Notes under the pieces: generated by a model
Told to the model about the DNA's origin: nothing
The model's input: the letters and a program-made list of their open reading frames with translations, nothing else
The model's database searches: none
Shown here: positions 44,850 through 55,997 of the stretch, piece by piece
Layout of the letters: each line of letters opens with the position of its first letter
How positions within the stretch are numbered: the stretch's first letter is position 1
Assembly: GCA_039720395.1 (NCBI GenBank)
Contig: CM077821.1
Span: 310,001 to 374,000 of the forward strand
Length of the DNA stretch: 64,000 nucleotides
Direction: 5' to 3'
DNA from: Liquidambar formosana
Taxonomy: Eukaryota; Streptophyta; Magnoliopsida; Saxifragales; Altingiaceae
Program-made: the position numbers and the translations under genes

Positions 44850-45070
44850 GCTTTAAAGCCCTTTAAATTAGGCCCGGACTAAAAAAAACTTAAGCCCTTC
44901 TGAGTATGCTTTATTAGCCCCATATTTTTGCATATTTCCTCTTTCAATTGTGAAAATGCAAGCTTGGATCACACTAGCGTATGTAATCGGTTCTCTTAAT
45001 TTAGAATACACATTTATTTACTAGGATCTCATCTCCATCCACGGTCCACCTACATTTATTTATTTATTTA
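44850..45070 (-). promoter_or_regulatory. Displaced upstream region of TNL-c
   Basis: GGCTTTAAAGCCCTTTAAAT, GTGAAAATGCAAGCTTGG and TCGGTTCTCTTAATTTAG match sequence upstream of TNL-d (63480-63545) and of TNL-a and b. It is the original distal promoter side of TNL-c, now more than 4.9 kb from the start codon because of MULE B and the MITE. Confidence 0.5.
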
Positions 45071-45074
45071 TTTA

Positions 45075-45112
45075 CTAGATATTTTACACGTGTCTTGTAT
45101 GTGAATTTTTAT
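45075..45112 (-). mobile_element. Helitron 3' end (minus strand)
   Basis: On the minus strand CACATACAAGACACGTGTAA is followed a few bases later by TATCTAG and then T. A short hairpin (ACACGTGT) about 10 bp before CTAG, followed by T, is the usual Helitron 3' end. The matching 5' end was not found. Confidence 0.5.
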
Positions 45113-45249
45113 CTAATAATAAAAATGCTTATATCTTTTAAAAAATAATATATATTTTTTTAGTATGATAATTTTTGTCAATGGTGGGAGTCACCATGAA
45201 GAGATTATAGTGCACGTATCTATGAGGAGGTTATATCCTACACTGTTAT

Positions 45250-45580
45250 GTTCAAGGGCGGAACCAGGAGTTATCTCCAATGGGGGCACTGTGTTATAAT
45301 TCTATGAAGTTGGAATTGAAAGCTTTGGAAAACCTTTCTTTCCTTTGAAAAAATTATTTTTTGGTAATCATTTCCAAAAGTAATACTAAAAGAATGATAT
45401 TATTTGTCAACTTATTACAAATTAACTGTCTATATGCTTCAAAACAACTACTATCTTCTTGTTTTTGGCATTTTGTCAAAAAGTGGTTATCAAGTGGTAA
45501 TTTCTCCCCCAAAAAAAATATATATATATATATATATTTGAGCCAATGGGGGCACGTGCCCTCACAGGCCCAAGAGTTGA
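45250..45580. mobile_element. Probable DNA transposon or MITE
   Basis: The stretch begins CAAGGGCGGAACCAGGAG and CAATGGGGGCACTG and ends CCAATGGGGGCACGTGCCCT, forms common at the ends of plant hAT-type MITEs. A TA microsatellite lies near the right side. Exact ends and target duplication are unclear. Confidence 0.4.
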
Positions 45581-45639
45581 GATAGAGAAAACTCTTCTAC
45601 TTTAAGCACCACGGGAATAGGATTAGTTATGAATCCTTT

Positions 45640-47005
45640 TTTTTTTTAGGGTAAATTACAATTTAGGGTCCCAAGTTTGAGTCAAGTTTCACTTTAAGAT
45701 CCCAAATTTTAATTTTGTCAATTCAGTACCAATAATGCTATTAACGGCAATTGTGAAATGACTTTAATGTCCCTCAACAAATGACGTCATTTTGAGGAGC
45801 AAGTATAAATCAATTCCTCAACAACCAGCAAAAAAAAAAAAAAAAAAAAAAAAGACTTAATAAAAAATTTGCACATAGAGAAAAAGTATTTCAACACAAT
45901 ATATAAAAGGTTTGAACATTAGGAAAAAAAAATGGTAAATCGCCATGTGTGTGTGCATGGTGTTCATTCTCGTCATAGACATAGGTGTGCCATTCTTATA
46001 AATAAATAAAAATTAAAAAAAAAAAATTTGGTCCCCAATCTATTTGCTATTTGGTATGCCATTTTCATAATTTAATTAAAAAAAAAAACATGGATCTCAA
46101 GAGAGAGAGAGAGAGAAGACGACGAAGATGAAGAGGAAATATTATTACCTCTAGCCGTGATTTAATCTTCCAAGCAGTCAAATTGCTTCCAAGACAGTCA
46201 AATTGATACGGATTCGTTGGGGTTTTTGAAATATCCATGCTTCACAGCTATTAGCAACCTAGCAACGCTATTATTTGAATACATCCAACAAGGAAAATGA
46301 GGCTCTTCAAGACTTTGGCAACAATAATACAGTGAAGTGATGCAACTTTGGATCACATCTCCTCAGCATTATCTCTTCTTTAGTAGATGGAAAAGCATCC
46401 CACTGACTTTTTTCTAGTTAATAACCCATATTAATGCTCTCTGCAGTTGATATGCCCATATATTAACTACACCCCATCCAGCCTTTTTAGACCTGATCAA
46501 TCATAAAATAATAAGTTAAGAAATTTTGCTTCTCATGGGGAATTTAAATCACCTCTTCTACACTATGCCGTACAGTACATATAAACAGAATCAGGTCTCT
46601 GAAGAGAAATCACAAACACATGAAGGACATGAAGTTTGAGTAGTAGAAAAAAAAAATGAATTCTCCTTTCAAATGCCAGTATAAAGGTGGCCGGTGCTCA
46701 TACATATAACCAACCAAACACGTGCCCGCCAAAACCACCACCACCACCCCGTACCCAACTATGCTTTGATTGCAAAAATGAAGAAGATCCAAAAGTAGAT
46801 ACTTCATGCAACTAGAATTTAACTCTAACCCAGTTATCCGAATATGTGAATACATATAAACATATATGCATATACAATATAGATAAAAGAAATCCCAATA
46901 TCGCATATCAAATACCTGCTAGAAGATCCGGGTCATACAATCAGAAATTGACTCCAACTCATCAAAGTTTGTTCTTCTTCCCAAGTAGAATCTCAATCTT
47001 TGCCT
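45640..47005. other. Intergenic DNA, no gene seen
   Basis: AT-rich with poly-A tracts (45831-45853), a GA run (46101-46120) and a short GGTAAATTACAATTTAGGGT motif typical of some MITE ends. Short open readings have no recognisable domain. Confidence 0.6.
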
Positions 47006-47010
47006 TTAGG

Positions 47011-47629
47011 TGTAAGAATTTTATTTAAATTCATGTGGGCTGCCATTGATTAAATTAAAATTAATATTTTATAAAACCCGGATTGATGAGAAATTGATAA
47101 CGTGATGTACCGGATTCCCAATAAAGGTTGTGATTAATAAAGTTCATATGGGTTATGGTGCACCTTAGTCACGTGTGATCACGTGTATTGAGATATGGAT
47201 AGGAACGTGTAGATGCCTTTCTTGGTGGATAAGAAATCGACTTTCTTAATGAACAAGATAAAGATTTCTTGATGCATAAGAAAATGATTTCTTGATGGAT
47301 AAGAAAAGGATTTCTTGGTAAACAAGAAATAGCTTTCTTGTTGGATAAGTCATGATGGGAAGCTTATCCTATTCCATCCTTCTATAAATAGGGCATTGGT
47401 CCCCACCCTCACACATATACCTATTAGCTCTATTCAGTATAGTCTTGCCCCATTGAAAGACAGAGAGTGTTTGTGTGGAGAGGGTGGAAGACTATTGCTG
47501 TACTACTGGATTTGATGGTTCAAAACTCTGGATGGCGCATCAATGCAGGTTTCAGGTACGCAAGAAGTCCTTTAATTTTTATGCATGCTTATGAACTTAG
47601 CAAATTTATCGATCTATTATATGCTAACA
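47011..47629 (+). repeat. Copia 5' LTR
   Basis: 619 bp, TG...CA. It carries repeated TTTCTTG(A/G)TGGATAAGAAA-like units (about 47215-47345), a TATA-like CTATAAATAGGGCA at about 47382 and the probable transcription start after it. It is followed directly by the primer-binding site. Confidence 0.92.
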
Positions 47630-49199
47630 GTTGGTATCAGAGTAAATTTGCTTTAAGTTTATAGGCTGCAATTATGTAGTTTAATATTTATAATTTTAAT
47701 TGCACAGAATATCAAATCGTGAGGAACCGAAATTTTGTAGACCGCATTAGATGCCATTCAATTTCTATCTTGCCTAAATCCTATGCGAACCTTGATTCTT
47801 GTATCATAATATTTCCAACCATGTACGTTTTATTCCAAATTTGTTATGGAGTTATGAAATAAGAAGTTGAATGCCATATATTCTTTCATTGGCCTTGACA
47901 AGTGTGAAATTACACACTTTACAATTCAAAATTTGTTAAGAAATTTTATTTGCATCATTAATGTAATTTTCAGAATGTTATTTTATATAAAATACCAAAA
48001 TTTCCAATCTTAGCCACTATATTGGTAATTTTATTGTACGTGTCCCACTTATTGAAATACAGTCTCTAAAGAACCCATATTTTATGTTTGAAGTATAGAC
48101 ACTAGATATTCTTTTTAGCGTAAGCAATAGTGTTGAATCTGTATAGTCACAAATATTTGGTAAAGTATTTATTGTGTTTATGAAATACACTTTAAGATAG
48201 CCTTGAAAACCGTGGGAACTCACACTCCAAATTCACAGAGAATTCAATCACTAAACTAGGTAATTTTGATACTATTTCATGTTTCGGATGTTTTAGAATG
48301 GTTTTATATTGTTTAACATGGTATTTAATCACTGTGGAAATAAAGACCTCGACCAAGGTTAATGGTGGTTTCCGCATGAATTTGACCATTTTCCCAAAAA
48401 AAAAAAAAAAAAAAAAAAAGAAAAAAAAAGAGGGCGAATTAGCATGAAACATGAGATTTTTCATATATGGTTTTTAATTGCTCTCTTTATTGAGTTTTTC
48501 CAATATGAGGTGGTATGTTATTTTCTTACATTATCATGGTCATATTTTATTCAAGTATCCATTCACACGTGTAATATTAATTATGTCCCATGATTTAAAT
48601 ATCCACATGATTTATATTGGAACTTGTTAATGGACTATATGGCATTCCCGTACTAAGGGGATCCTATTGGTTGATTAGGTGGGTAGCCGCCAAAGCGGTC
48701 CATTCATGAAGATCATAGGGTTTTCTTGGTCTACAGTATTTTTGGATTGCAGCTGCATTATTTGGGTTCTAACAAGTGATAATTGACCCAAAGGAAATTG
48801 TTGCTTGTTTAAATCCAAATGATGGCACATTGTAATCAATAAAAATGTATAGATTGATAAAGGTTCTTCTGCCCAAAGGTGATGAATCTTTTGAAAATTC
48901 GTATATTTCTTATTGGTTAGCAGTGTGATACAGTTGGGCAGACTGTGCCTATTGTGATCTCCACCCAAAGGAGAGGTTACAATAGAGTGACTTATACCCC
49001 CATAAGAGCTCATAAAGAAATTAGAGCAAAAGTTATGCCTTTAATAATTCAGTACAATTTGTTTAACATAGCATTTTATTTATGACCTTCAGTTTTGAAC
49101 ACTTCAGTTATTATTAGCCAACTATCCTCCATTGTGACTTTGAACGGAACCAATTTTAAGAAATAGCAGCAAGATTTAAAAATTGTTCTGGGACTTATG

Positions 49200-52100
49200 G
49201 ATCTTGACTCAGCCTTGAGAGAGGATGTACCTCCGAAACCCACATATGGTAATTATGTGGATGTGAAATTGAAATATGAAAAATGGGAGAAGGCTAATCA
49301 TATGTGTCTTTTAATTATGAAGAGATCCATGTTCTAACACCATTTATGGTGGAATTCCTGATTGCAAAATTGCGAAACAATTCTTAGATGCAATGGAACA
49401 GAAGTTTCTAGAATCTGATAAGGCTGAAATAGGAAACCTAATGAGCATTTTGACTAATCTTAGATATGATGTTTATGGGAATGTGCATAAGTATATCTTG
49501 CAGATGGTTGACCTAACTTCTAGATTGAAATCCTTAGAAGTACCCATATTAGATTCCTTCCTTGCTCACTTGGGACTTAATTCTTTTCCTTCATATAACC
49601 TACAATGCCCAAAGGAGAAGTGGAGCCTTTATGAATTTAGTTATGTCTGTGTGCAAGAATAGGAAAAACTCCACCGTGAGAAAAGTGAGAATGCTAATCT
49701 TGTACATCGGGGACAAGGAAATAGGCGTTCTAACCCACATAGGAAACCAGTGGGAATAATGGAAATAATAGAAAGCCTGCTCCTAATCCTAATGCACCTT
49801 AAGGCCTATAAGTTGTTAAAAGAAAGATTAAGTGTTATCACTACAAGAAGTTTGGGCACATAAGGATGGAATGTCATAGGTTTAAGGCTTGGCTTGAGAA
49901 GAGAATAAAGGGGTTCGTTACCAAGAAGGTACCAACCAAAGATGAGGTAAATGTGTTCATAGGGAATGGCATGAAGTTTAAAGTCAAGGTTATAGGAGAC
50001 TTTAGAATTCGATGAGAGTCTGTTTTTTCATTTGATTTAGTTTCTGTTTCTAAACTTGTCATGTCTGGATTTTCCTTCACATTTAATGAAAATGGTTTAG
50101 TGTGTTTAATAATTCTTGTGAGGTTGGAAATGGTTGATTGATGAGCTATACATTGATTCCATGTTTTAGGATAATCAATTAGGTCACATTTTGAGGAAAA
50201 TGATTGAAAGACTAATAAAAGAAGGTATTCTTAAGCAATTAGATTTTGGAGATTTTGGTGTTAGTATTGATTGTATAAAAAGGAAAATTCACCAAATCTA
50301 GAAAGAAAGGTTCCACCCATAGTTATGAGCTCTTAGAGATTATCTATATAGATATTTGTGGTCTTATTCCAACTCCAAGCTTAAATGGTCACCGTTATTT
50401 TATGACTTTGATTGATAACTTTTCTCGTTATGATTATGTATTTTTAAATTCAAGATAAGTTTAATGCCTTTGATGTCTTTAAAGTTTTCAAAGCTAAAAA
50501 TTGAGAAGTAATTGGACAGAAATATTAAAGTTATGAGGTTTGACCATGGTGGTGAATACTATGGTAAATAGGGAGATTTTGGTTGTAACACAAGTCGTTT
50601 TGCATTATTTCTTTAATGTGGTATTGTTGCACAGTACATCATGCCTAGAACATCATAACATAATTGTGTTCCTGAAAGATGTAGCCGTACCTCAAAGGAC
50701 ATAGTGAGAAGTATAATTTGCAACTTATCCTTACCTGAGTCATTGTGGAAAGAAGTTCTTAAAATGACCGTTTACATCTTCAATATAGTTCTTAGTAAAT
50801 CTGTACTTAAGATATATATATATATATTTAAATTTTGGACTGGTAGACTAGTAGGAAGCTTAGTTTGAATCACCTTTGTGTTTGGGGATATAGGGTTAAA
50901 CTAGGATTTACAATACACAAGAAAAGAAGTTCAATCCTAAAACCATTAGTTGTTATTTCATTGATTTTCCTGAAAGGCCTAAAGGTTATAGATTTTAGGA
51001 TCATTATCGCACTTATAGCACATTTTGATTTGAAATTGCATCAAATGGATGTCAAACCACTTTCACAAATGGTGATCCTCATATTAGGAGCATTTGGTGT
51101 GTAAATTGAAAAGATCTATTTATGGTCTGAAACAAGCATCAAGACAAAGGTATGAGATAGTGAGGTCATATGATTTTGTTGAAAATACTGTTGATTAGTA
51201 TATATACCTTAGGGTCAGTGGGAGTAAATTTAGTTTTTATCATTCTTTATATTGATGACATTCTATTGGCCAGTAGTGGTATTAGTTTACTTTGAGCAGC
51301 TAATCTCTTCAATCCAAACATTTCAAGATGAAAGATCTTGGGGGAGTATTGTATGTTCTTGGAATTAAGATTCATAGAGATATACATCGTGGTGTTGTAG
51401 GATTATCTCAAAAGTGTATATTGCCCGTGTGCTTAAGAGGTTTAATATGTTAAATTGTTCTCTTGATGAGGTACCCAATTAATATAAAAGGAGATAACCT
51501 TACTAAAGATTAGTGCTCAAAGACTGATATGGAGAAAGAACTTATGAATAACAAACCTTATGATTCAGCATTTGGGAGATGCTCAAGTATGTACTCGCCC
51601 AGATATAGCTTTTGCTACTAATGTACTTGGTAGGTTTCAAGCTAATCCTAATGAATTAAATTGGTAAGCTTTAAAGAAAGTTATGCGGTATTTGCAAAAA
51701 AAAAAAAAAAAAAACCAAGGATTTTATGCTTACCTATAGCAAGGGTGAGAATCTTGAGGTGATAGGTTATACAGATTAAGATTTTGGTGGATGTCTGAAT
51801 GATTTGAAATCCACGTCAGGGCATATCTTCATGTTCGTTGGAGATGTAATATCTTGGAAGAGTATGAAGCAAACTACTGTAGTATTTTTAACCATGCAAG
51901 CATAATTTACAGCATGTTATGAGGCTACAACATAGGCTATTTGGCTCAAGAATTTTATTTCTTGACTTCAGGTAGTGGATTCTATTGTGAGACCTATAAA
52001 GATATTTTATGATAGCAATTCTGTTGCTTTCTATTCCAAGAATAATAAAAGGTCGTTTGGTTCCAAACACACATGAAAATTAAGTATTTTCTTGGGAAAT

Positions 52101-52230
52101 TGTGATTGAACACATTAGAACTGAGGCAATGTTGACAAATCCACTTACTAAAGGATTACATATATCGGTGTTCAAGAATCATGTCACTAACATGGAGATA
52201 GTTGAGTCTTTTGATATTTTTGGCTAGTGG
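49200..52230 (+). pseudogene. Copia gag-pol, heavily decayed
   Basis: Gag pieces at about 49250-49620 (MEQKFLESDKAEIGNLMSIL) and a knuckle-like CHYKKFGH...ECHRFK at about 49840; protease/integrase hints near 50280-50700; RT at about 51110-51260 (IYGLKQAS, FVENTVD, LYIDDILLASS-like); RNase H near 51800-52150 (STSGHIFMFVGDVISWKS, then NPLTKGLHISVF). Nearly every part has stops or frame changes, and no long open frame spans a domain. Confidence 0.85.
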
Positions 52231-52471
52231 GAGTTTTCATGCAAAAGTTAGTGGGAGTTGTTTTATGTAAAACAAACAATGTTTTAGCTTGATCCCACTA
52301 AAGATATATAGGCAACCCATACAGTTATCGGGTGTAGCTGTTATAAAATTTATTTTCACATGAAAACTCATAATGCTATGATTACTTTCTGCCATGTATT
52401 TTTTGTATATCTATTTCTTTATGGCAGGTTTCTATTAAAGGCATACAATATCAGACTTAAAGCATTCGGTT

Positions 52472-52569
52472 TCGCTTTAAGTAACTCATACGGTATAAAG
52501 TTTTTCACCTATGAGTGCAATCGCTTTAAGTAACTCATACGGTATAAAGTTTTTCACCTATGAGTGCGA
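52472..52569. repeat. 49-bp tandem duplication before the Copia 3' LTR
   Basis: TCGCTTTAAGTAACTCATAC begins at 52472 and again at 52521. The two units are nearly identical over 49 bp, in the untranslated part between RNase H and the 3' LTR. Confidence 0.9.
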
Positions 52570-52959
52570 TTAACTTAAGACATTCAGACCCCGTCTTAAG
52601 GGCTTCCATGAAGAATAAGGTTCTTGCAAACCATAGAGTTAGCTTCATGCTAGAAGTATAAAGGAGGACCGAATTGGATATAGCATAAATTTAATCACAT
52701 TCAGTATGCTATCTTCCATACTACACGATCCATATTTGTTGGCGATTCATGTGGACAAGTATCCTAATATTTGTAACCATAGAATGGTCATACGCTATAC
52801 AGGGGTGTATTTACCTCTATGATTCAATATTGGTGATCTTGTTTGACCGAATCATGATACTAAGGTGTTATTAACTTTTTAATTTTTGTGGTCACTAAAG
52901 TTATCCAATCCGGAAAATTGTTTTGTGTTTTTTCAATCAATGTTGCCCAAGTGGGAGAA

Positions 52960-53578
52960 TGTAAGAATTTTTTTTAAATTCATGTGGGCTGCCATTGATT
53001 AAATTAAAATTAATATTTTATAAAACCCGGATTGATGAGAAATTGATTACGTGATGTACCGGATTCCCAATAAAGGTTGTGATTAATAAAGTTCATATGG
53101 GTTATGGTGCACCTTAGTCACGTGTGATCACGTGTATTGAGTTATGGATAGGAACGTGTAGATGCTTTTCTTGGTGGATAAGAAATCGACTTTCTTAATG
53201 AACAAGATAAAGATTTCTTGATGCATAAGAAAAGGATTTCTTGATGGATAAGAAAAGGATTTCTTGGTAAACAAGAAATAGCTTTCTTGTTGGATAAGTC
53301 ATGATGGGAAGCTTATCCTATTCCATCCTTCTATAAATAGGGCATTGGTCCCCACCCTCACACATATACCTATTAGCTCTATTCAGTATAGTCTTGCCCC
53401 ATTGAAAGACAGAGAGTGTTTGTGTGGAGAGGGTGAAAGACCATTGCTGTACTACTGGATTTGATGGTTCAAAACTCTGGATGGCGCATCAATGCAGGTT
53501 TCAGGTACGCAAGAAGTCCTTTAATTTTTATGCATGCTTATGAACTCATCAAATTTATCGATCTATTATATGCTAACA
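52960..53578 (+). repeat. Copia 3' LTR
   Basis: 619 bp, same length and ends as the 5' LTR, with a purine tract just before it. It is followed by GTAGG, which compares with TTAGG before the 5' LTR. Confidence 0.92.
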
Positions 53579-53579
53579 G

Positions 53580-54000
53580 TAGGTCCCTGAGATTCATCCA
53601 TCAACTTAACAGTAGATGTCATACTTTGCTTCTTAACAGCCAGCTCGTTGATGCATGCAAATCTTGGCAAGATTAACATGGAAAAAGGCTGACCAAAAAA
53701 AAAAAGAAAAAAGATTAGCATAGAAAAAGAGGTTCTTTGTATTAGAGACCTGAATCTCTTGTGTGATGTTCGTGGTGTCTATTGATCACGTGGAATCTCT
53801 TCCATTACAGACGCTCTAAAAGATGCAAAAAAAAAAAAAAAAAACTTCCAAGCCCTAACCCTATATCTGCAGCCTTAGTAAGTCTAAGGCTCCAGATATT
53901 CTATTATTTTTGTTAACAGCATCCTTCTTGAATTCTATTTTAGTAGGATTCCATTGGATTTTAGGTTTTTGAGTAAGGGCCTTTTTGTCATATTAATTTT
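53580..54000. other. Spacer, no gene seen
   Basis: AT-rich DNA with an A run at 53827-53844. Nothing recognisable. Confidence 0.5.
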
Positions 54001-54100
54001 AAATGAGGATACTATAGTCAATCAATCAAAAGTTTTTCTAAATAAGAGATATTTAGAAGCAGTACTATAGATATAGACATAGATATAGATAGAAAAAATT
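53990..54100 (-). mobile_element. Helitron-like 5' end remnant
   Basis: Read on the minus strand, TCTATATCTATGTCTATATC is followed by AAAAACTTTTGATTGATTG and then TAGTATCC. This is similar to the minus-strand ends inside the Helitron cluster at 61.1 and 61.65 kb. No 3' partner was found nearby. Confidence 0.4.
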
Positions 54101-54269
54101 GGATTCGTATGATAAAAATTGGTCCACCAAGTTCACGATCAATTGACCGCTTACTATCAGCCTAGCTTATCGCCTAGTCAAATAGGTGTAAATTAAAAAC
54201 CTTGATTCGATCTAGAGAACTAGAAGATTATTAAAATTTACATTTGTCCTATTAACTTTGATTTTGCAG

Positions 54270-54694
54270 CTCAGAACCTATGGCTTCAAAATAATAATAT
54301 TTTGTTCAATAAAGAGGTTGGAACACTGACCGTTATAGTCTAGCTCATAGAATTACATCAAATTAAGTGCATTGAATTTGATCTTCCTTATAATTAAAGA
54401 GCAAAGGAAATACAAAATAACTATGTAACATGATACCAATAAAACAGAAATTTATACCAAATGAGAACAGCCACCCAAAGGATTGGACTAATCTTAATTG
54501 TGAGAGTCTAGGCTGGTAATCTGGGTGGAGCTGGAATTTATGCTGCTTTAAGAAATGAAGATACTTTGTTTATGGTTGGTCTTTCAATGTGTGTAGGAAA
54601 TCATAAAATGTACCATAGCAGAAGCTATGGCATTGAGGGAAAGGGTTTTGAAGGCAATCAATAAAGATGCAAAGAAATTTAATGAAAGCAAGTG
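54270..54694 (+). pseudogene. RNase H-like relic 6, downstream of TNL-d
   Basis: Lead AGAACCTATGGCTTCAAAAT and CACTGACCGTTATAGTCTAG, then GGTAATCTGGGTGGAGCTGG, ATGCTGCTTTAAGAAATGAA, and the reading AEAMALRERVLKAINKDAKK with FNESK and a stop. It has the same gene-like order and the same break between the two halves as copies 4 and 5. Confidence 0.62.
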
Positions 54695-54916
54695 ACGATG
54701 AGATAATAGTATAAAAATAAGTAGTAACAAAAATATCCCCTAGACTGAACTGAACTTATTAAGAGATACTTGTATTTTACTTAGACAGGTTTTTTTTTAT
54801 TTTTTTATTTTTTTTATTTTTAAGTTGTAATTAAGCATGAGTACAAAAAAGCAAACCGTGCGCATATACTGTTTTCTCTAACATTAAGCCCTTCATTCCA
54901 ATCCCCCAAGCCCCAA

Positions 54917-55997
54917 AAGCCACCAACTTTTTAAAATTTTTTTAGGTTCAAAAAATCCAGAGATTTGTCAATTTTGCATCCATCAATGACCAACATTTCT
55001 AAGGATTCCAGTTCCTCAAATCCTTGGATCACATTTAAATTCTTGCAATCTCTAATGCTTAATCCCTTTAATTTTTTCAGGTCTGACACATCCGGTATCC
55101 TTTGCAGTGATGTACAGTACGACATGTCTAGTACCACTAAGGATTTCAAAAGGCCTAGGCCCTCAACCTCAACTAAATTCCAGCAATAAGAAAGGTTTAG
55201 TTTTTCTTAGCGTTTCCAAGTTTGATAGATTTGGTAATCTGTGTAGGGATTCACAATTTGGTGTGGACAAGTACCTTAAAGATTCTAACTTTTCAAGCCC
55301 GTCAAGCTTAGCTAGCTTTTCACACCTACCTACGGTCAAACTCGTCAGCGATTGTAATTTCCCAAGGCCTTGAATCTGCATTAGCTTAGAGCACCCACCA
55401 ACACGTAAGGTTAACATATTTTTCAAATTTGATAGATCCGGCAATCTTTCCATTGATTCACTGCCCGAAATAGATAGGGTGATTATACTTGAAGGAAGCC
55501 CCTGAATATATTGAAGATTCTCGGAATGTACATTGAGTATCTTGAGCCGACGGTCACCAATCTCTGCTGGTAAGGTGCTAACGCTGGTTTCACCCAAATC
55601 CAAGATCTCCAATTCGGATAATTTCCCACTATCCGTAGGAATTTCCACCAGATTAAAACAATAGAAAAAGTACAACTCCTTTAAACTCTTCAGTTTAGAG
55701 AGACTTGGGAATGTTCCCATTAATCTGCATGTGACACGTAGACTGGTTAAACTAGAAGGAAGCTCTGGCAGTGATTGAAGCATTCCGGAGCTTAAATGAA
55801 GGGTTTGGAGTCTAGAAAGCTCACAAATGCTCCTTGGTAGCCTATAAATCCAGGTAGAATCTAAATTCAAGATTCTCAGAGAGGACAGTCTCCTAATATC
55901 AGGAAATTTACCTCGCAATAACACACATCCTGAGGCGTTCATCTCTTCAAGCTTCTCTAAATTTCCAATAGCATCGGGTAACTTTGTTGTGGAAGAC
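54917..55997 (-). pseudogene. TNL-d LRR remnant
   Basis: Two frames: 55942-55169 (from GKFPDIRRLSSLRILNLD to NLSNLETL) and 55149-54931. About 12 LRR units are visible. It joins foreign DNA at 55998 after the codons for an early LRR (VFHNKVTDAIGN region read backwards from GTTGTGGAAGAC), and loses the last LRRs at 54917. Identity to TNL-a and TNL-c is high. Confidence 0.85.

Larger units (their letters stand above)
47011..53578 (+). mobile_element. Copia-type LTR retrotransposon, two 619-bp LTRs
   Basis: LTRs at 47011-47629 and 52960-53578 both run from TGTAAGAATTTT to TATATGCTAACA. They differ at about nine positions by eye (about 1.5%). The primer site TTGGTATCAGAGT follows the 5' LTR and a purine tract AAGTGGGAGAA precedes the 3' LTR. 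Flanks TTAGG and GTAGG suggest a 5-bp duplication with one change. The order gag, then integrase, RT and RNase H is Copia-type. The coding interior has many stops and frame changes, so the copy must have moved with proteins from another element. Confidence 0.93.

Noticed and set aside
46601..46906. Possible small membrane protein (98 codons, minus)
   Set aside because: Hydrophobic by AT content only; no start context or conservation to rely on.
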